Shown: positions 1-8,175 of the stretch, one piece after another | Position numbering within the stretch: position 1 is the stretch's first letter | Layout of the letters: the number at the start of each line of letters is the position of its first letter | Assembly: GCF_000272475.1 (NCBI RefSeq) | Contig: NZ_AKFJ01000111.1 | Coordinates: 1 to 34,375 of the forward strand | Length of the DNA: 34,375 nt | Reading direction: 5' to 3' | Source: Novosphingobium sp. Rr 2-17 | Lineage (GTDB): Bacteria; Pseudomonadota; Alphaproteobacteria; Sphingomonadales; Sphingomonadaceae | Made by a program: the position numbers and the translations under genes | The notes under the pieces: generated by a model | Databases searched by the model: none | What the model was told of the DNA's origin: nothing | The model's input: the letters and a program-made list of their open reading frames with translations, nothing else

Positions 1-21
1 CACGGGCACGAGGATCTTCAT
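1..21 (-). CDS. etfB: Start of electron transfer flavoprotein beta subunit (partial, runs off the left edge)
   Basis: Only seven codons are visible: an ATG at 21-19 followed by codons giving MKILVPV. This is the characteristic N-terminus of bacterial EtfB, which with EtfA carries electrons from acyl-CoA dehydrogenases to ETF-quinone oxidoreductase. An AAAGG stretch about ten bases upstream could be the ribosome binding site. The context fits, because two acyl-CoA dehydrogenases lie in the window and a copy of the shared inverted repeat (102-118) sits upstream. Seven residues are thin evidence; the call rests on the motif and the context. Confidence 0.5.
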
Positions 22-101
22 GGTATTACGCCTTTCATTCTGATCTCGGCCCTCCCTCCATGCATCATCAGGCGAGGCAAGTCAGCCAGCAACCCTCAAT
101 A

Positions 102-118
102 TCCGATGATTTATCGAA
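102..118. promoter_or_regulatory. Putative TetR operator, copy 1
   Basis: TCCGATGATTTATCGAA is a 5-7-5 inverted repeat that matches the TCCGA-N7-TCGGA pattern in nine of ten arm bases. It lies about 80 bases upstream of the probable etfB start on the minus strand and 180 bases upstream of the flavin reductase. It is weaker than the copies at 273 and 16850. Confidence 0.5.
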
Positions 119-241
119 TATATCGATATCGCCGGGATTTTGCAGGCGCAAGGGAAAAGGCAGTCACGCGTTTCCTCATTCTTCACAAATCCACATACCT
201 TTCACTAATATGCTTTGAAACGAAAGCCGTGGCCAAAACGC

Positions 242-270
242 TTGCGTAAGCCCAGGACCGGAACTAGAAT
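242..270 (+). promoter_or_regulatory. Candidate sigma-70-like promoter of the flavin reductase / CoA-transferase operon
   Basis: TTGCGT (242-247) and TAGAAT (265-270) are separated by exactly 17 bases. The -10 matches TATAAT at five of six positions; the -35 is weak. A start site about seven bases after the -10 would fall inside the operator at 273-289, as expected for a repressed promoter. It would leave a leader of only about 20 bases. Confidence 0.4.
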
Positions 271-272
271 AT

Positions 273-289
273 TCCGACGTTTAATCGGA
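273..289. promoter_or_regulatory. Putative TetR operator, copy 2 (consensus copy)
   Basis: TCCGACGTTTAATCGGA has perfect TCCGA/TCGGA arms around seven bases. The same 17-mer occurs again at 16850-16866. It ends seven bases before the ATG of the flavin reductase and overlaps the predicted transcription start. Confidence 0.75.
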
Positions 290-296
290 TTATAAC

Positions 297-824
297 ATGA
301 CACACAACCCCAGCTCTTCTATCGCGGCGAAACCAGTCGATCGTGCGGCCTTCTTGCTCGCCATGAGAGCCGTCCCCGGCGCGGTTGCAATCATCGCGAG
401 TTCAGATGGTAAAGAGATGACTGGCATGGCAGCCACGGCATGGAACTCATTATGCGCAGACCCGCCGACGATCCTTGTCTGCATCAATCTCGGCGCAAGC
501 GTACATGCCGTCATCCATTGCGCACGCAGGTTCACCGTTAATCTCGTCCCTTCGAACGCCGCCGAGACGGTCGCGATTTTTTCGGCGCAGCGCGGTCTCA
601 GTGGTCGAGATCGTTTTGTAGATGGCCAGTGGAGTTCGAGTGCTGCAGGGCAGCCGATGCTCAATTCGGCAGTCGTATCCTTCGAATGCGATTTATCAGC
701 AGATCATGTCCATGCAACACACAGTATTTTTATTGGCCAGGTAGGCGAGACACGCTCCAACCTGGAATCCGAAGCGCTGCTGTATTTCAATGGCGCTTAC
801 GGGCGTTCAGTCAGCCTGGATTAG
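297..824 (+). CDS. Flavin reductase (HpaC/DIM6-NTAB family)
   Basis: A complete 175-residue protein of the small flavin:NAD(P)H oxidoreductase family, which supplies reduced FMN or FAD to two-component monooxygenases. Typical features are the opening DRAAFLLAMRAVPGAVAII segment, the central stretch on nitrogen-base and flavin contacts with the TILVCINLGASVH strand, and the closing LLYFNGAYG segment seen at the C-terminus of this family. Its most obvious partner in the window is the LLM monooxygenase at 12045-13133. The ATG at 297 is preferred because the conserved fold begins about residue 15 and no other start lies close by. There is no Shine-Dalgarno sequence between the operator and the ATG. 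It is first in an operon with the CoA-transferase genes, 80 bases downstream. Confidence 0.85.
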   Translation: MTHNPSSSIAAKPVDRAAFLLAMRAVPGAVAIIASSDGKEMTGMAATAWNSLCADPPTILVCINLGASVHAVIHCARRFTVNLVPSNAAETVAIFSAQRGLSGRDRFVDGQWSSSAAGQPMLNSAVVSFECDLSADHVHATHSIFIGQVGETRSNLESEALLYFNGAYGRSVSLD

Positions 825-904
825 GGCCTACTTCTGCTTGGAATGCCAACTGGTGTTGACGGCAAAAGATCAAGTGCGATGCTTGAAAATGGGACGAGGT
901 TAAA

Positions 905-1591
905 ATGATCGACAAGGTAGTTGGATCAATTCAGGACGCAGTTGCTGATTTACAAGATGGCGCGTCCATCATGATCAGTGGCTTTGGCGACGCCGGCTCA
1001 CCCCACGAGCTGATCGACGCGGTTATTGAACACGGCGCGACCGACCTTACCATCATCAGCAACAATGCCGGCGCTGGTGAACATGGCATCGCCGCGCTCA
1101 TCAAGGCCAACCGGGTCCGCAAAGTCATTTGTTCCTTTCCGCGGCAGGCTGCATCTCACCATTTCGAAGCGCGGTACCGGGCGGGGGAGATTGAGCTTGA
1201 GCTCGTTCCCCAAGGAAATCTGGCGGCCCGCATTCAGGCTGCGGGCTCCGGCCTGGGCGCCATATTCACGCCGACAGGATATGGAACGCTTCTGGCTGAG
1301 GGGAAGGAAACCCGCGAAATCGACGGGCGCAACTACGTGCTCGAGTATCCGATCCACGCCGACTTTGCGCTGGTGAAGGCGCTGGCCGGAGACCGTTGGG
1401 GGAACCTCGTCTACCGCAAGGTCGCCCGAAACTTCGGACCGATCATGGCGATGGCTGCCGCCAAAACGATCGTGCAGGTAGCGGACGTGGTCGAGCTGGG
1501 CAGTCTGGACCCCGAGTGCATCGTCACCCCTAGCATATTCGTGGACACACTGGTTCGCGTGGTGCCCCGCGCCACAGCCGTCGCAGCCTGA
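905..1591 (+). CDS. 3-oxoacid CoA-transferase, alpha subunit (PcaI/AtoD/ScoA type)
   Basis: A 228-residue class I CoA-transferase alpha subunit. These enzymes move CoA from succinyl-CoA or acetyl-CoA to a carboxylic or 3-oxo acid. The N-terminal segment with DGASIMISGFGDAGSPHELI and the following TIISNNAGAGEHG motif are typical of the PcaI/ScoA oxyanion and CoA-binding region. A GAGGT Shine-Dalgarno lies eight bases before the ATG. The beta subunit follows 12 bases downstream, so the two form the usual heteromer. The sequence does not tell which acid is activated. In this cluster it could prime a ring-opened dicarboxylate or 3-oxo acid for thiolysis. Confidence 0.9.
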   Translation: MIDKVVGSIQDAVADLQDGASIMISGFGDAGSPHELIDAVIEHGATDLTIISNNAGAGEHGIAALIKANRVRKVICSFPRQAASHHFEARYRAGEIELELVPQGNLAARIQAAGSGLGAIFTPTGYGTLLAEGKETREIDGRNYVLEYPIHADFALVKALAGDRWGNLVYRKVARNFGPIMAMAAAKTIVQVADVVELGSLDPECIVTPSIFVDTLVRVVPRATAVAA

Positions 1592-1603
1592 GGAGAAAAA
1601 CAC

Positions 1604-2254
1604 GTGCAGCGTTTGAACCGTGAAGCCATGGCGGCGCGAGTTGCCAAGGACATTCCCGAAGGCGCCTACGTCAATCTGGGCATCGGCCTGCCGACGATGG
1701 TCGCCAATTTCCTACCTGCCGAAAAGGAGATTTTTTTGCAGAGCGAGAACGGACTGCTCGGCATGGGACGGGCGCCAGCGGAAACAGATGTTGATTGGGA
1801 GCTGATCAACGCTGGCAAGCAGCCGGTTACCTTGCTGGCCGGTGGCTCGTTCTTCCACCATGGCGACTCCTTCTCGATGATGCGCGGCGGTCATATCGAC
1901 ATCTGTGTGCTGGGGGCTTTTCAGGTTTCGGTGCATGGCGATCTGGCGAACTGGCATACAGGAGCACCTGACGCGATCCCGGCCGTAGGCGGAGCAATGG
2001 ATCTGGCTATCGGGGCCAAGCAGGTCTTCGTGATGATGGACCTGCTCACCAAGAATGGCGAGAGCAAGCTCGTCAAAGCCTGCACTTATCCGTTGACGGG
2101 TCTGGCCTGCGTATCGCGCGTCTATACCGACGTTGCCGTCTTCGATGTCGGCGCCGCCGGGGCAAGAGTAGTGGAGATAGTCGATGGTCTCAGCCTGGAC
2201 GAACTTCGGGCGCTTACCCACCTGCCTCTTGAACAGATCCTAGAGGCCGCATGA
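1604..2254 (+). CDS. 3-oxoacid CoA-transferase, beta subunit (PcaJ/AtoA/ScoB type)
   Basis: A 216-residue beta subunit carrying the catalytic glutamate in the motif SENGLLGMG (about residues 43-51), where the family forms the glutamyl-CoA intermediate. NLGIGLPTMV near the N-terminus and the GGAMDLAIGAKQVFVMM segment are also typical. Translation probably starts at GTG 1604, since AGGAG lies a proper distance upstream, at the end of the alpha gene; the next ATG would remove conserved sequence. The stop codon overlaps the ATG of the next gene in ATGA. Confidence 0.9.
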   Translation: MQRLNREAMAARVAKDIPEGAYVNLGIGLPTMVANFLPAEKEIFLQSENGLLGMGRAPAETDVDWELINAGKQPVTLLAGGSFFHHGDSFSMMRGGHIDICVLGAFQVSVHGDLANWHTGAPDAIPAVGGAMDLAIGAKQVFVMMDLLTKNGESKLVKACTYPLTGLACVSRVYTDVAVFDVGAAGARVVEIVDGLSLDELRALTHLPLEQILEAA

Positions 2255-3042
2255 GCACCACCCTGCAGTTTGGCGCCTTCACGGTTGACTTGCGCGACAA
2301 CGGTGTCGCGGTCACGACGTTCTCACGACCACCTGTGAATGCCGTTTCGCTCTCGGCCTACGAAGATATCGGGCGATTTGCGGATCACGTCGCCGGGGAC
2401 GAGCGCATTCGCGTCATTGTCATCACCGCCCCCGAAGGGGCGCGGGCGTGGTGTGGCGGCGCCGACTTGCATGAGTTCAAGGGGATGACGGCCGCCAAGC
2501 GTAAAGAGCGTTATCAATTCATCAATGAGCAGATTCCGCGCTTTCATCGGATCGATCGCCCTATGATAGCTGCAATCAACGGAGCGACGGTCGGCGTCGG
2601 CGTCATGCTGGCTGGCATGTGCGATCTTCGCGTTGTGAGCGAGACCGCGCGCTTTGCCTGCCCGGAAGTCGATTATGGGCTGGTTGGAGGAAGCGCCGGT
2701 CTTTTCGCCGCACTCCGCATGCCCGAGGCAAAAGTGCGCGAGATGCTTTACACTGGACGCGCGTTCACCGCCCGCGAACTCGAGAGCACGGGCTTTTTCA
2801 ACTATGTCGTGCAGCCCGCAGCCGTGCTGCCGATCGCGCTGGACCTGGCTGACCAGATCGCGCGTAAAAGCATGCCGACCTTACGCGCTCGCAAGCTTGC
2901 CTCGCTTACCTGGGAGGGGTCCGAATGGATGGACGCTTACTTGGATGCGCAAGAGATATCGTCAGCGCTGGTCGAAAACCCCGAAAGCGAAGCAGCCATC
3001 CTTGCAGCGCTGGAACGCGGCAAGCGGCGGTCTCGCACCTAA
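2251..3042 (+). CDS. Enoyl-CoA hydratase/isomerase (crotonase) family protein, atypical active site
   Basis: A 263-residue crotonase-fold protein. The oxyanion-hole segment ARAWCGGADLHEF and the second-loop segment GATVGVGVML are recognisable. Compared with rat crotonase, the position of Glu144 is methionine, while Glu164 is retained in PEVDYG. Canonical hydration needs both, so it may be an isomerase, hydrolase, decarboxylase or C-C lyase of the superfamily. It is clearly paralogous to the protein at 14669-15478: both share QFGAF/AFGAF openings, FACPE-x-DYGLV and LESTGFFNYV. It is coupled to the CoA-transferase beta gene through a four-base overlap and ends the operon. Confidence 0.85.
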   Translation: MSTTLQFGAFTVDLRDNGVAVTTFSRPPVNAVSLSAYEDIGRFADHVAGDERIRVIVITAPEGARAWCGGADLHEFKGMTAAKRKERYQFINEQIPRFHRIDRPMIAAINGATVGVGVMLAGMCDLRVVSETARFACPEVDYGLVGGSAGLFAALRMPEAKVREMLYTGRAFTARELESTGFFNYVVQPAAVLPIALDLADQIARKSMPTLRARKLASLTWEGSEWMDAYLDAQEISSALVENPESEAAILAALERGKRRSRT

Positions 3043-3172
3043 TAAGCTTCGGGACGCATTTCCCAATCAGCAGCGCCTACCCTTCGTGTGAGAACGCGCG
3101 TTACAGCGGCGTGTCGAACTTCATGTTTTCAACGTAGACGCGCTGACCCGTTCCTGGATCAGGCGAGCATCT

Positions 3173-4189
3173 TCAGGAACCCGGCGTCAGGCCCAGCTTC
3201 TGGAACAGGGCGGCATCGGCGGACTGGCCGTTGTTCGGGGTCGTCAAAAGTCTGTCGCCACTGAAGATCGAGTTTGCGCCGGCGAGGAAGCAAAGCGCCT
3301 GTGCCGAATCGCTCATGCTCTCACGACCGGCGGAGAGCCGCACGATGCTTTCGGGCATGACTATTCGCGCGACCGCAACCGTCCGCGCGAACTCGATCTC
3401 ATCGATCTGGGCCATGGGCGTTCCCGCAAGCATGTCGCCCAGCACCGTGCCGGGGATCGGAACGAGCGCGTTGAGCGGCACGCTCTCAGGGGGCTGCGGC
3501 AAGCTTACCAACGCATGGAGGAAGTCGATCCGGTCATCCCGGGTTTCACCCATGCCCATGATCCCGCCGCAGCATACCGAAATGCCGGATGCCCTCACCC
3601 GGGCAAGCGTATCCAAGCGATCCTGAAAGGTTCGTGTCGTAATGACCTGGCTGTAGAACTCGGGGCTCGTATCGATATTGTGGTTGTAATAATCGAGGCC
3701 GGCCTCACTCAGGGCGTCAGCCTGAGCTTGCGTGAGCATGCCCAGCGTCATGCAGCTTTCAAGCCCCATCGCTTTGACGCTGCGCACCATTTCCAAGAGC
3801 TTGGGCATGTCCCTTTCCTTGGGCTCGCGCCAAGCGGCGCCCATGCAAAAGCGGGTAGAGCCAGACGCCTTCGCCTCCGCAGCAGCGGATATCACCGCTT
3901 CGACGTCCATCAATTTCTCAGCCTTCACGCCGCTTTCCGCTGCCACGGACTGGCTGCAATAGCCGCAATCCTCTGCACAACCGCCAGTCTTTATGGAAAG
4001 CAGGGTAGAAAGCTGCACCTCGTTGGGCCGGTGGTAGCTGTGGTGAACGGATCGGGCCATCATCAGAAGGTCGAAGAATGGCAGATCGAATAGGGCGGCG
4101 ATCTGCTCGCGCTCCTTGCAGCCTTTCCGGTCCAGGCCTTCCTGCACAGCGTCCGTGCCTTGCATCGAGCCGTTCACAAGCCTTTCCAT
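3173..4189 (-). CDS. bioB: Biotin synthase
   Basis: A 338-residue radical-SAM enzyme that inserts sulfur into dethiobiotin. The CX3CX2C cluster is visible as C71, C75 and C78 in GGCAEDCGYCSQS. Further BioB signatures are YNHNIDTSPEFY, the GGIMGMGET glycine-rich SAM motif, and LNALVPIPGT. It is the last gene of the carboxylase/beta-oxidation operon and overlaps the upstream hydratase by 16 bases. An alternative ATG at 4165 would remove the overlap. No bioF, bioA or bioD is present, so this copy probably raises the capacity of the final step. The likely reason is demand from the neighbouring biotin carriers. Confidence 0.93.
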   Translation of the reverse strand: MERLVNGSMQGTDAVQEGLDRKGCKEREQIAALFDLPFFDLLMMARSVHHSYHRPNEVQLSTLLSIKTGGCAEDCGYCSQSVAAESGVKAEKLMDVEAVISAAAEAKASGSTRFCMGAAWREPKERDMPKLLEMVRSVKAMGLESCMTLGMLTQAQADALSEAGLDYYNHNIDTSPEFYSQVITTRTFQDRLDTLARVRASGISVCCGGIMGMGETRDDRIDFLHALVSLPQPPESVPLNALVPIPGTVLGDMLAGTPMAQIDEIEFARTVAVARIVMPESIVRLSAGRESMSDSAQALCFLAGANSIFSGDRLLTTPNNGQSADAALFQKLGLTPGS

Positions 4190-4956
4190 TCGGGCTTACG
4201 TTTCTCAAGAAAGGCCGTAACCCCCTCCCTCTTGTCAGTCGTACCGAAAAGGGCAGAGAATGCCTGTCGTTCGAGCGCCATATGAGCTGCCAGCGGCATC
4301 TCGAAGGTGGCGCGCACCATGGCCTTGGCTTGTTGCATTGCCAGCGGAGCGCGCGAGGAGATGCGTTTGGCCAGATCGAGCGACACGTGCAACGATTGGC
4401 CGTCCTCCACGACTGTGGAAACGAGACCGGCCTGATGCGCCTCGCTTGCCGTCATCGGATCGCCAAGCAGAACCATCTCCATCGCGCGGGTACGTCCCAC
4501 GATGCGGGGGAGAATGGCTGTCCCGCCGGCGCCAGGAATGATGCCCAGGTTGGTTTCCGGTTGGCCGAACAAGGCGCTCGTACCCGCCACCACCAAGTCG
4601 CAACACATGACGAGTTCGTTTCCCGCCCCAAGCGACCATCCCTCGACAGCTGCGATCAAAGGCTTGGCAAAGCCGCGTATCCGGCTCCAGATCGCAGGCC
4701 GTGGATCGGCCAACGCTCCGCCCGTATCGCGCGAGGCGAGCTCTTTGATGTCAGCGCCCGCCGCGAAGAACCGCTCCGAGCCGGTAATGACGACCGTCCG
4801 TACCTCCGGGTCTACCGCAGCCTTGTCGAGTGCATCGGCGACACGGCTCAGCAGATCGGTAGCAAGCGCGTTTCGCTTTTCCGGGCGGTTCAGGCGCAGC
4901 AGCAAAACAGCGTCATCGACTTTCTCAACGATCAGAATATCCTGGTGGGCGTTCAT
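4174..4956 (-). CDS. Enoyl-CoA hydratase (PaaF-like, canonical active site)
   Basis: A 260-residue crotonase with both catalytic glutamates in place: one in WSLGAGNELVMCCD (Glu144 equivalent) and one in FGQPETNLGIIPGAGG (Glu164 equivalent). The AAGADIKEL segment supplies the oxyanion hole, and the C-terminal tail TAFLEKRKPEWKGL is typical. It should hydrate a trans-2-enoyl-CoA to the 3-hydroxyacyl-CoA used by the dehydrogenase encoded just upstream. It is joined to that gene by an ATGA overlap. Of the five crotonases in the window this is the one most likely to be a true hydratase. Confidence 0.92.
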   Translation of the reverse strand: MNAHQDILIVEKVDDAVLLLRLNRPEKRNALATDLLSRVADALDKAAVDPEVRTVVITGSERFFAAGADIKELASRDTGGALADPRPAIWSRIRGFAKPLIAAVEGWSLGAGNELVMCCDLVVAGTSALFGQPETNLGIIPGAGGTAILPRIVGRTRAMEMVLLGDPMTASEAHQAGLVSTVVEDGQSLHVSLDLAKRISSRAPLAMQQAKAMVRATFEMPLAAHMALERQAFSALFGTTDKREGVTAFLEKRKPEWKGL

Positions 4957-6374
4957 GCCGCATTCCTCAGGTATTGGGATGGATTATAAAGGGGGTCTCC
5001 CGTTCCCTCGGCAACTGCATGGAGCAGATCCACAAGCACCTTTCGACCCAGCCGATCGGCCCACGCGAACGGGCCGAACGGATAGTTGGCCCCGTTCTTG
5101 AGCGCCGCGTCTATCCCCGCTTCGTCCGCGACATGCTGCAGCACTGCGTCTCCAGCCGCATTGACGAGCTGGGCAAGCGTGCGCGCGACTATGAGACCCG
5201 GCCGGTCGCTAAGCTCCACGCCGGTCTTGCCCATTGCCGCAAGAGTCCCCAACGCTGCCACGCTGGCTTCCTTGGCGGACACGGCAAAGCCCACCGGTCC
5301 GGTTCCCTCCGATGGTGACCAATCGAGCAGCGCGACAGACGCTCGAAGCGCACGGCTCTCCTGCCGGGCCGTGAGGCCCTGAGTTACGCCGACGAAAAGC
5401 GCGCCGCAGCGGACGAACGTGCCCGGAGGGGCATCTTTCAGCGCATTCGCCGCTTGCCGGTGCTCGGCACACACTTCAGGAGCTACCCCAATGCGAACAG
5501 CCGCCGGCGCAATTGCATCACCGTATTCATAAACGCCTCGTCCGGATTTGCGCCCCAACCACCCAGCATCTACCAACGCAGCCTGACGCAGTTGCGGTAC
5601 GAACCGCGTCCGTCCATAGTAGGAATCGAACACGGATCGCGCGACGGCGAAGTTTACGTCCTGACCAATCAGATCGGTAAGTTCCAACGGCCCCATTCGA
5701 AAACCGGCGGCCCTGAACAAGGCATCGATCGCTTCCGGTTCTGCCGCCCCTTCGTTGAGCGCGGCAAAGGCCTCGGCGTAGAAGGGACGGGCCACGCGGT
5801 TGACTATGAACCCCGGCACATCGGCTACCGGTATGGCGATCTTCCCCCACGCCTGCGCCGCCTCCAGCACCCGCTGTGCAACCGCTGGCGCGGTCGCCGC
5901 TCCCGAAATCACTTCGACGAGCCGCATCACGGTAGCCGGGTTGAAGAAATGCATTCCGACAAAGCGCTCTGGATGTTGCAAGCTGCGCGCAAGCCGGGAA
6001 ATCGGCAGGGAGGAAGTGTTGCTCGCAATGATTGCATCCGGTCGCAAAACGCCCTCAAGACGCTCGAACAACTGCGCCTTGATATCGGCATCTTCGATTA
6101 TGGCCTCGATCACCAGATCGCAATTGCCGAGCTGCTCTAGATCGGAGGTCCAGCGCATCCGCTCTCCAATCTGGGCCCCTTGCTCTGCGGTAAGCTTGCC
6201 TTTGGCAATCAGTTTTCCCACATCGGCAAGAGTACGGTTGCGGCTTGTGGTAAGGGCATCCGCACTGACATCGAACACAAACACCCGCACACCCGCTTGC
6301 GCTGCAACCTGAGCGATACCAGAGCCCATCGCGCCCGCGCCGCACACGGCAATGTTGTTGATTACCTCACCCAT
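4953..6374 (-). CDS. 3-hydroxyacyl-CoA dehydrogenase (PaaH/PaaC-like)
   Basis: A 473-residue NAD-dependent dehydrogenase with an N-terminal Rossmann domain (VCGAGAMGSGIAQVAAQAG), the SNTSSLPI segment and the catalytic histidine in GMHFFNP. It then has the C-terminal 3HCDH domain (PGFIVNRVARPFYAEA and GPLELTDLIGQDVNF) and a second, weaker copy of that domain with RPGLIVARTLAQLVNAAGDAV, as in PaaH/PaaC proteins of about this length. It oxidises 3-hydroxyacyl-CoA to 3-oxoacyl-CoA. A GTG at 6377 is an alternative start. Both options overlap the end of the preceding carrier-like gene, so translation is probably coupled. Confidence 0.92.
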   Translation of the reverse strand: MGEVINNIAVCGAGAMGSGIAQVAAQAGVRVFVFDVSADALTTSRNRTLADVGKLIAKGKLTAEQGAQIGERMRWTSDLEQLGNCDLVIEAIIEDADIKAQLFERLEGVLRPDAIIASNTSSLPISRLARSLQHPERFVGMHFFNPATVMRLVEVISGAATAPAVAQRVLEAAQAWGKIAIPVADVPGFIVNRVARPFYAEAFAALNEGAAEPEAIDALFRAAGFRMGPLELTDLIGQDVNFAVARSVFDSYYGRTRFVPQLRQAALVDAGWLGRKSGRGVYEYGDAIAPAAVRIGVAPEVCAEHRQAANALKDAPPGTFVRCGALFVGVTQGLTARQESRALRASVALLDWSPSEGTGPVGFAVSAKEASVAALGTLAAMGKTGVELSDRPGLIVARTLAQLVNAAGDAVLQHVADEAGIDAALKNGANYPFGPFAWADRLGRKVLVDLLHAVAEGTGDPLYNPSQYLRNAA

Positions 6375-6811
6375 CACACACCCTCTGCAATGACGGCGAT
6401 CGGCGTTGCGTAGTCCAGAAGATCGCCTGCCGCCGCATTCACCCGAGCGACCGTTCCCGACACCTCTGCGGGAAGCTCCATTTCGTCATCGAGCACCCGG
6501 ATGGTGGCGACCCGCTGGCCCGCCATCACCATCGTGTCGACAGCGACCAGGCTCACCAGCGTTGCGACATGGGGAGCCTTTACCTCGACCTCACGGCTGG
6601 GAACGGCGACGTTCTCCGGTGCCGGCGTGGCGGCGGTTGCCGATACCATAACGTCGCGCATCGGATTTCGGCCACCGCCCTGGGCAGCGAGGAAGATTTC
6701 GGTATCGCCGGAGACGACGTGCATCTCGTGCCATCCATTCGCGACCAGTGTGTCGAGCAAGGCCCGAGCATCGTTGATCGCCTGGGTGGCGGTATCCTGG
6801 GATCCCGTCAT
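6374..6811 (-). CDS. Biotin carrier-like protein lacking the biotinyl lysine
   Basis: A 145-residue protein laid out like the two biotin carriers in the window: an N-terminal AccB-like helix/strand unit (ALLDTLVANGWHEMHVV), a short linker, and a C-terminal lipoyl/biotinyl fold from about residue 70. At the turn where the others read EVMKL this one reads DEMEL. Residue 112, the expected biotin site, is glutamate (GAG, 6478-6476) instead of lysine, so it cannot carry biotin in the usual way. The fold around it (VSGTVARVNAAAGDLL) is intact and the reading frame is open. That favours a structural or docking role over random decay. Its ATG overlaps the biotin carboxylase stop in ATGA. Confidence 0.8.
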   Translation of the reverse strand: MTGSQDTATQAINDARALLDTLVANGWHEMHVVSGDTEIFLAAQGGGRNPMRDVMVSATAATPAPENVAVPSREVEVKAPHVATLVSLVAVDTMVMAGQRVATIRVLDDEMELPAEVSGTVARVNAAAGDLLDYATPIAVIAEGV

Positions 6812-8175
6812 GCTGCCTTCTTTCCGAATCCAGGCAGAAACACCTGTTCCAACCATCGCGTATGAATGCGATTTTCCACGAAATCCGGGTGCGCGATGAT
6901 AGCCCGGTGTAGGTCCAGCGTCGTCGGAACGCCCTCCACCACAAATGCGTCGATCGCGTTGGAAAGCTTGGCGATCGCATCCCCCCGGTCCGTCCCATGG
7001 ACGATCAGCTTTCCAACCATGCTATCGTAGAACGGCGGGATCATCGCGCCTGCCGACATGTGGCTATCGAGCCTGATACCCGGCCCTGCTGGCGGTTCCC
7101 ATCGGCTGATACGGCCAGGACTGGGAAGGAAATCGCGATGCACATCCTCGGCGTTGATCCGGCACTCGATGGCATGGCCCGACAATACGACAGCCTGCTG
7201 ATCGATCGAAAGCCGCGCGCCTCCCGCGATCCGGATCTGCTCTTGCACCAGATCGAAACCGGAGATCATCTCGCTAACCGGGTGCTCGACCTGGATACGC
7301 GCGTTCACTTCGATGAAATAGAATTCCTCGCGCTGGACATCGTAAAGAAATTCGGCGGTTCCGGCGTTGCGGTAATTGACACTCGCTGCCAGGTTCACGG
7401 CTGACTGGTGAAGCTGCGACCTCAAATGGTCCGGCATGGCAGCGCAAGGCGCCTCCTCAATCAGCTTTTGATAGCGTCGCTGAACCGAGCAATCCCGCTC
7501 CCCGAAATGAACGACTGTTCCGCAGCCATCACCCATGAGTTGGACCTCGACGTGGCGGGCCTGGGGGACGAAGCGTTCCATGAACAACGTGCCATCGCCA
7601 AAGGCAGCTACTGCTTCTGCCGAAGCGCGATGAAAGCCTGCCTCTGCTTCATCCCCGTTGTTGGCGATCACCATACCACGCCCGCCGCCACCGGCTGATG
7701 CCTTCAGCAATACCGGGTATCCGATGCGGTCGCCCTCGCGGCGGGCGTCTGCTGCTGTAGCAACGCAGTCGCTGCCAGGCACGAGCGGGACACCGGCCGC
7801 CTTGGCCATTGCACGCGCCCGCAGCTTGTCACCCAGTTCATCGATGACATCCGGTTCGGGACCTACGAAGGCGATGCCGTGCTTGGCGCAAAGGCGTGGC
7901 AGGATCGCCCGCTCGGACAGGAAACCGTACCCCGGGTGCAGGCCATCACAGCCGCTTTCCTTTGCGGCATGAACGATCAGCCGTGGATCGAGATAGCTCT
8001 TTGCTGCTGCCGCTGGCCCCAGCACAACGGCACGGTCTGCCAGACGGGCCGCTGCGGTATCGCGATCGGCATCGGAGACCGCCACAACCGTCTCGATGTC
8101 GAGGGCCTGGGCCGCACGGACGATACGCAGCGCGATCTCGCCACGGTTCGCTACGAACAGTCGCTTGATAGCCAT
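6808..8175 (-). CDS. Biotin carboxylase subunit (AccC-like) of a biotin-dependent carboxylase
   Basis: A 455-residue ATP-grasp enzyme that carboxylates carrier-bound biotin using ATP and bicarbonate. The domains are in standard order: FVANRGEIALRI opening, HPGYGFLSE, the glycine-rich ATP loop ASAGGGGRGM, FGERDCSVQRR(Y)QK, and NARIQVEHPVSEM containing the catalytic arginine. All key motifs are intact, so activity is expected. It starts in a one-base TAATG overlap with the carrier gene. The matching carboxyltransferase is not adjacent but lies about 9.5 kb away at 17692-19155, together with another carrier. A housekeeping acetyl-CoA carboxylase role is less likely given the catabolic operon and the extra carriers. 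Confidence 0.93.
   Translation of the reverse strand: MAIKRLFVANRGEIALRIVRAAQALDIETVVAVSDADRDTAAARLADRAVVLGPAAAAKSYLDPRLIVHAAKESGCDGLHPGYGFLSERAILPRLCAKHGIAFVGPEPDVIDELGDKLRARAMAKAAGVPLVPGSDCVATAADARREGDRIGYPVLLKASAGGGGRGMVIANNGDEAEAGFHRASAEAVAAFGDGTLFMERFVPQARHVEVQLMGDGCGTVVHFGERDCSVQRRYQKLIEEAPCAAMPDHLRSQLHQSAVNLAASVNYRNAGTAEFLYDVQREEFYFIEVNARIQVEHPVSEMISGFDLVQEQIRIAGGARLSIDQQAVVLSGHAIECRINAEDVHRDFLPSPGRISRWEPPAGPGIRLDSHMSAGAMIPPFYDSMVGKLIVHGTDRGDAIAKLSNAIDAFVVEGVPTTLDLHRAIIAHPDFVENRIHTRWLEQVFLPGFGKKAA

Noticed and set aside
3101..3172. In-frame stretch after the bioB stop reading VYVENMKFDTPL before a second stop
   Set aside because: It could be a C-terminal relic of a lost gene, but the piece is too short to identify and does not match the usual BioB end. 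Not called as a feature.
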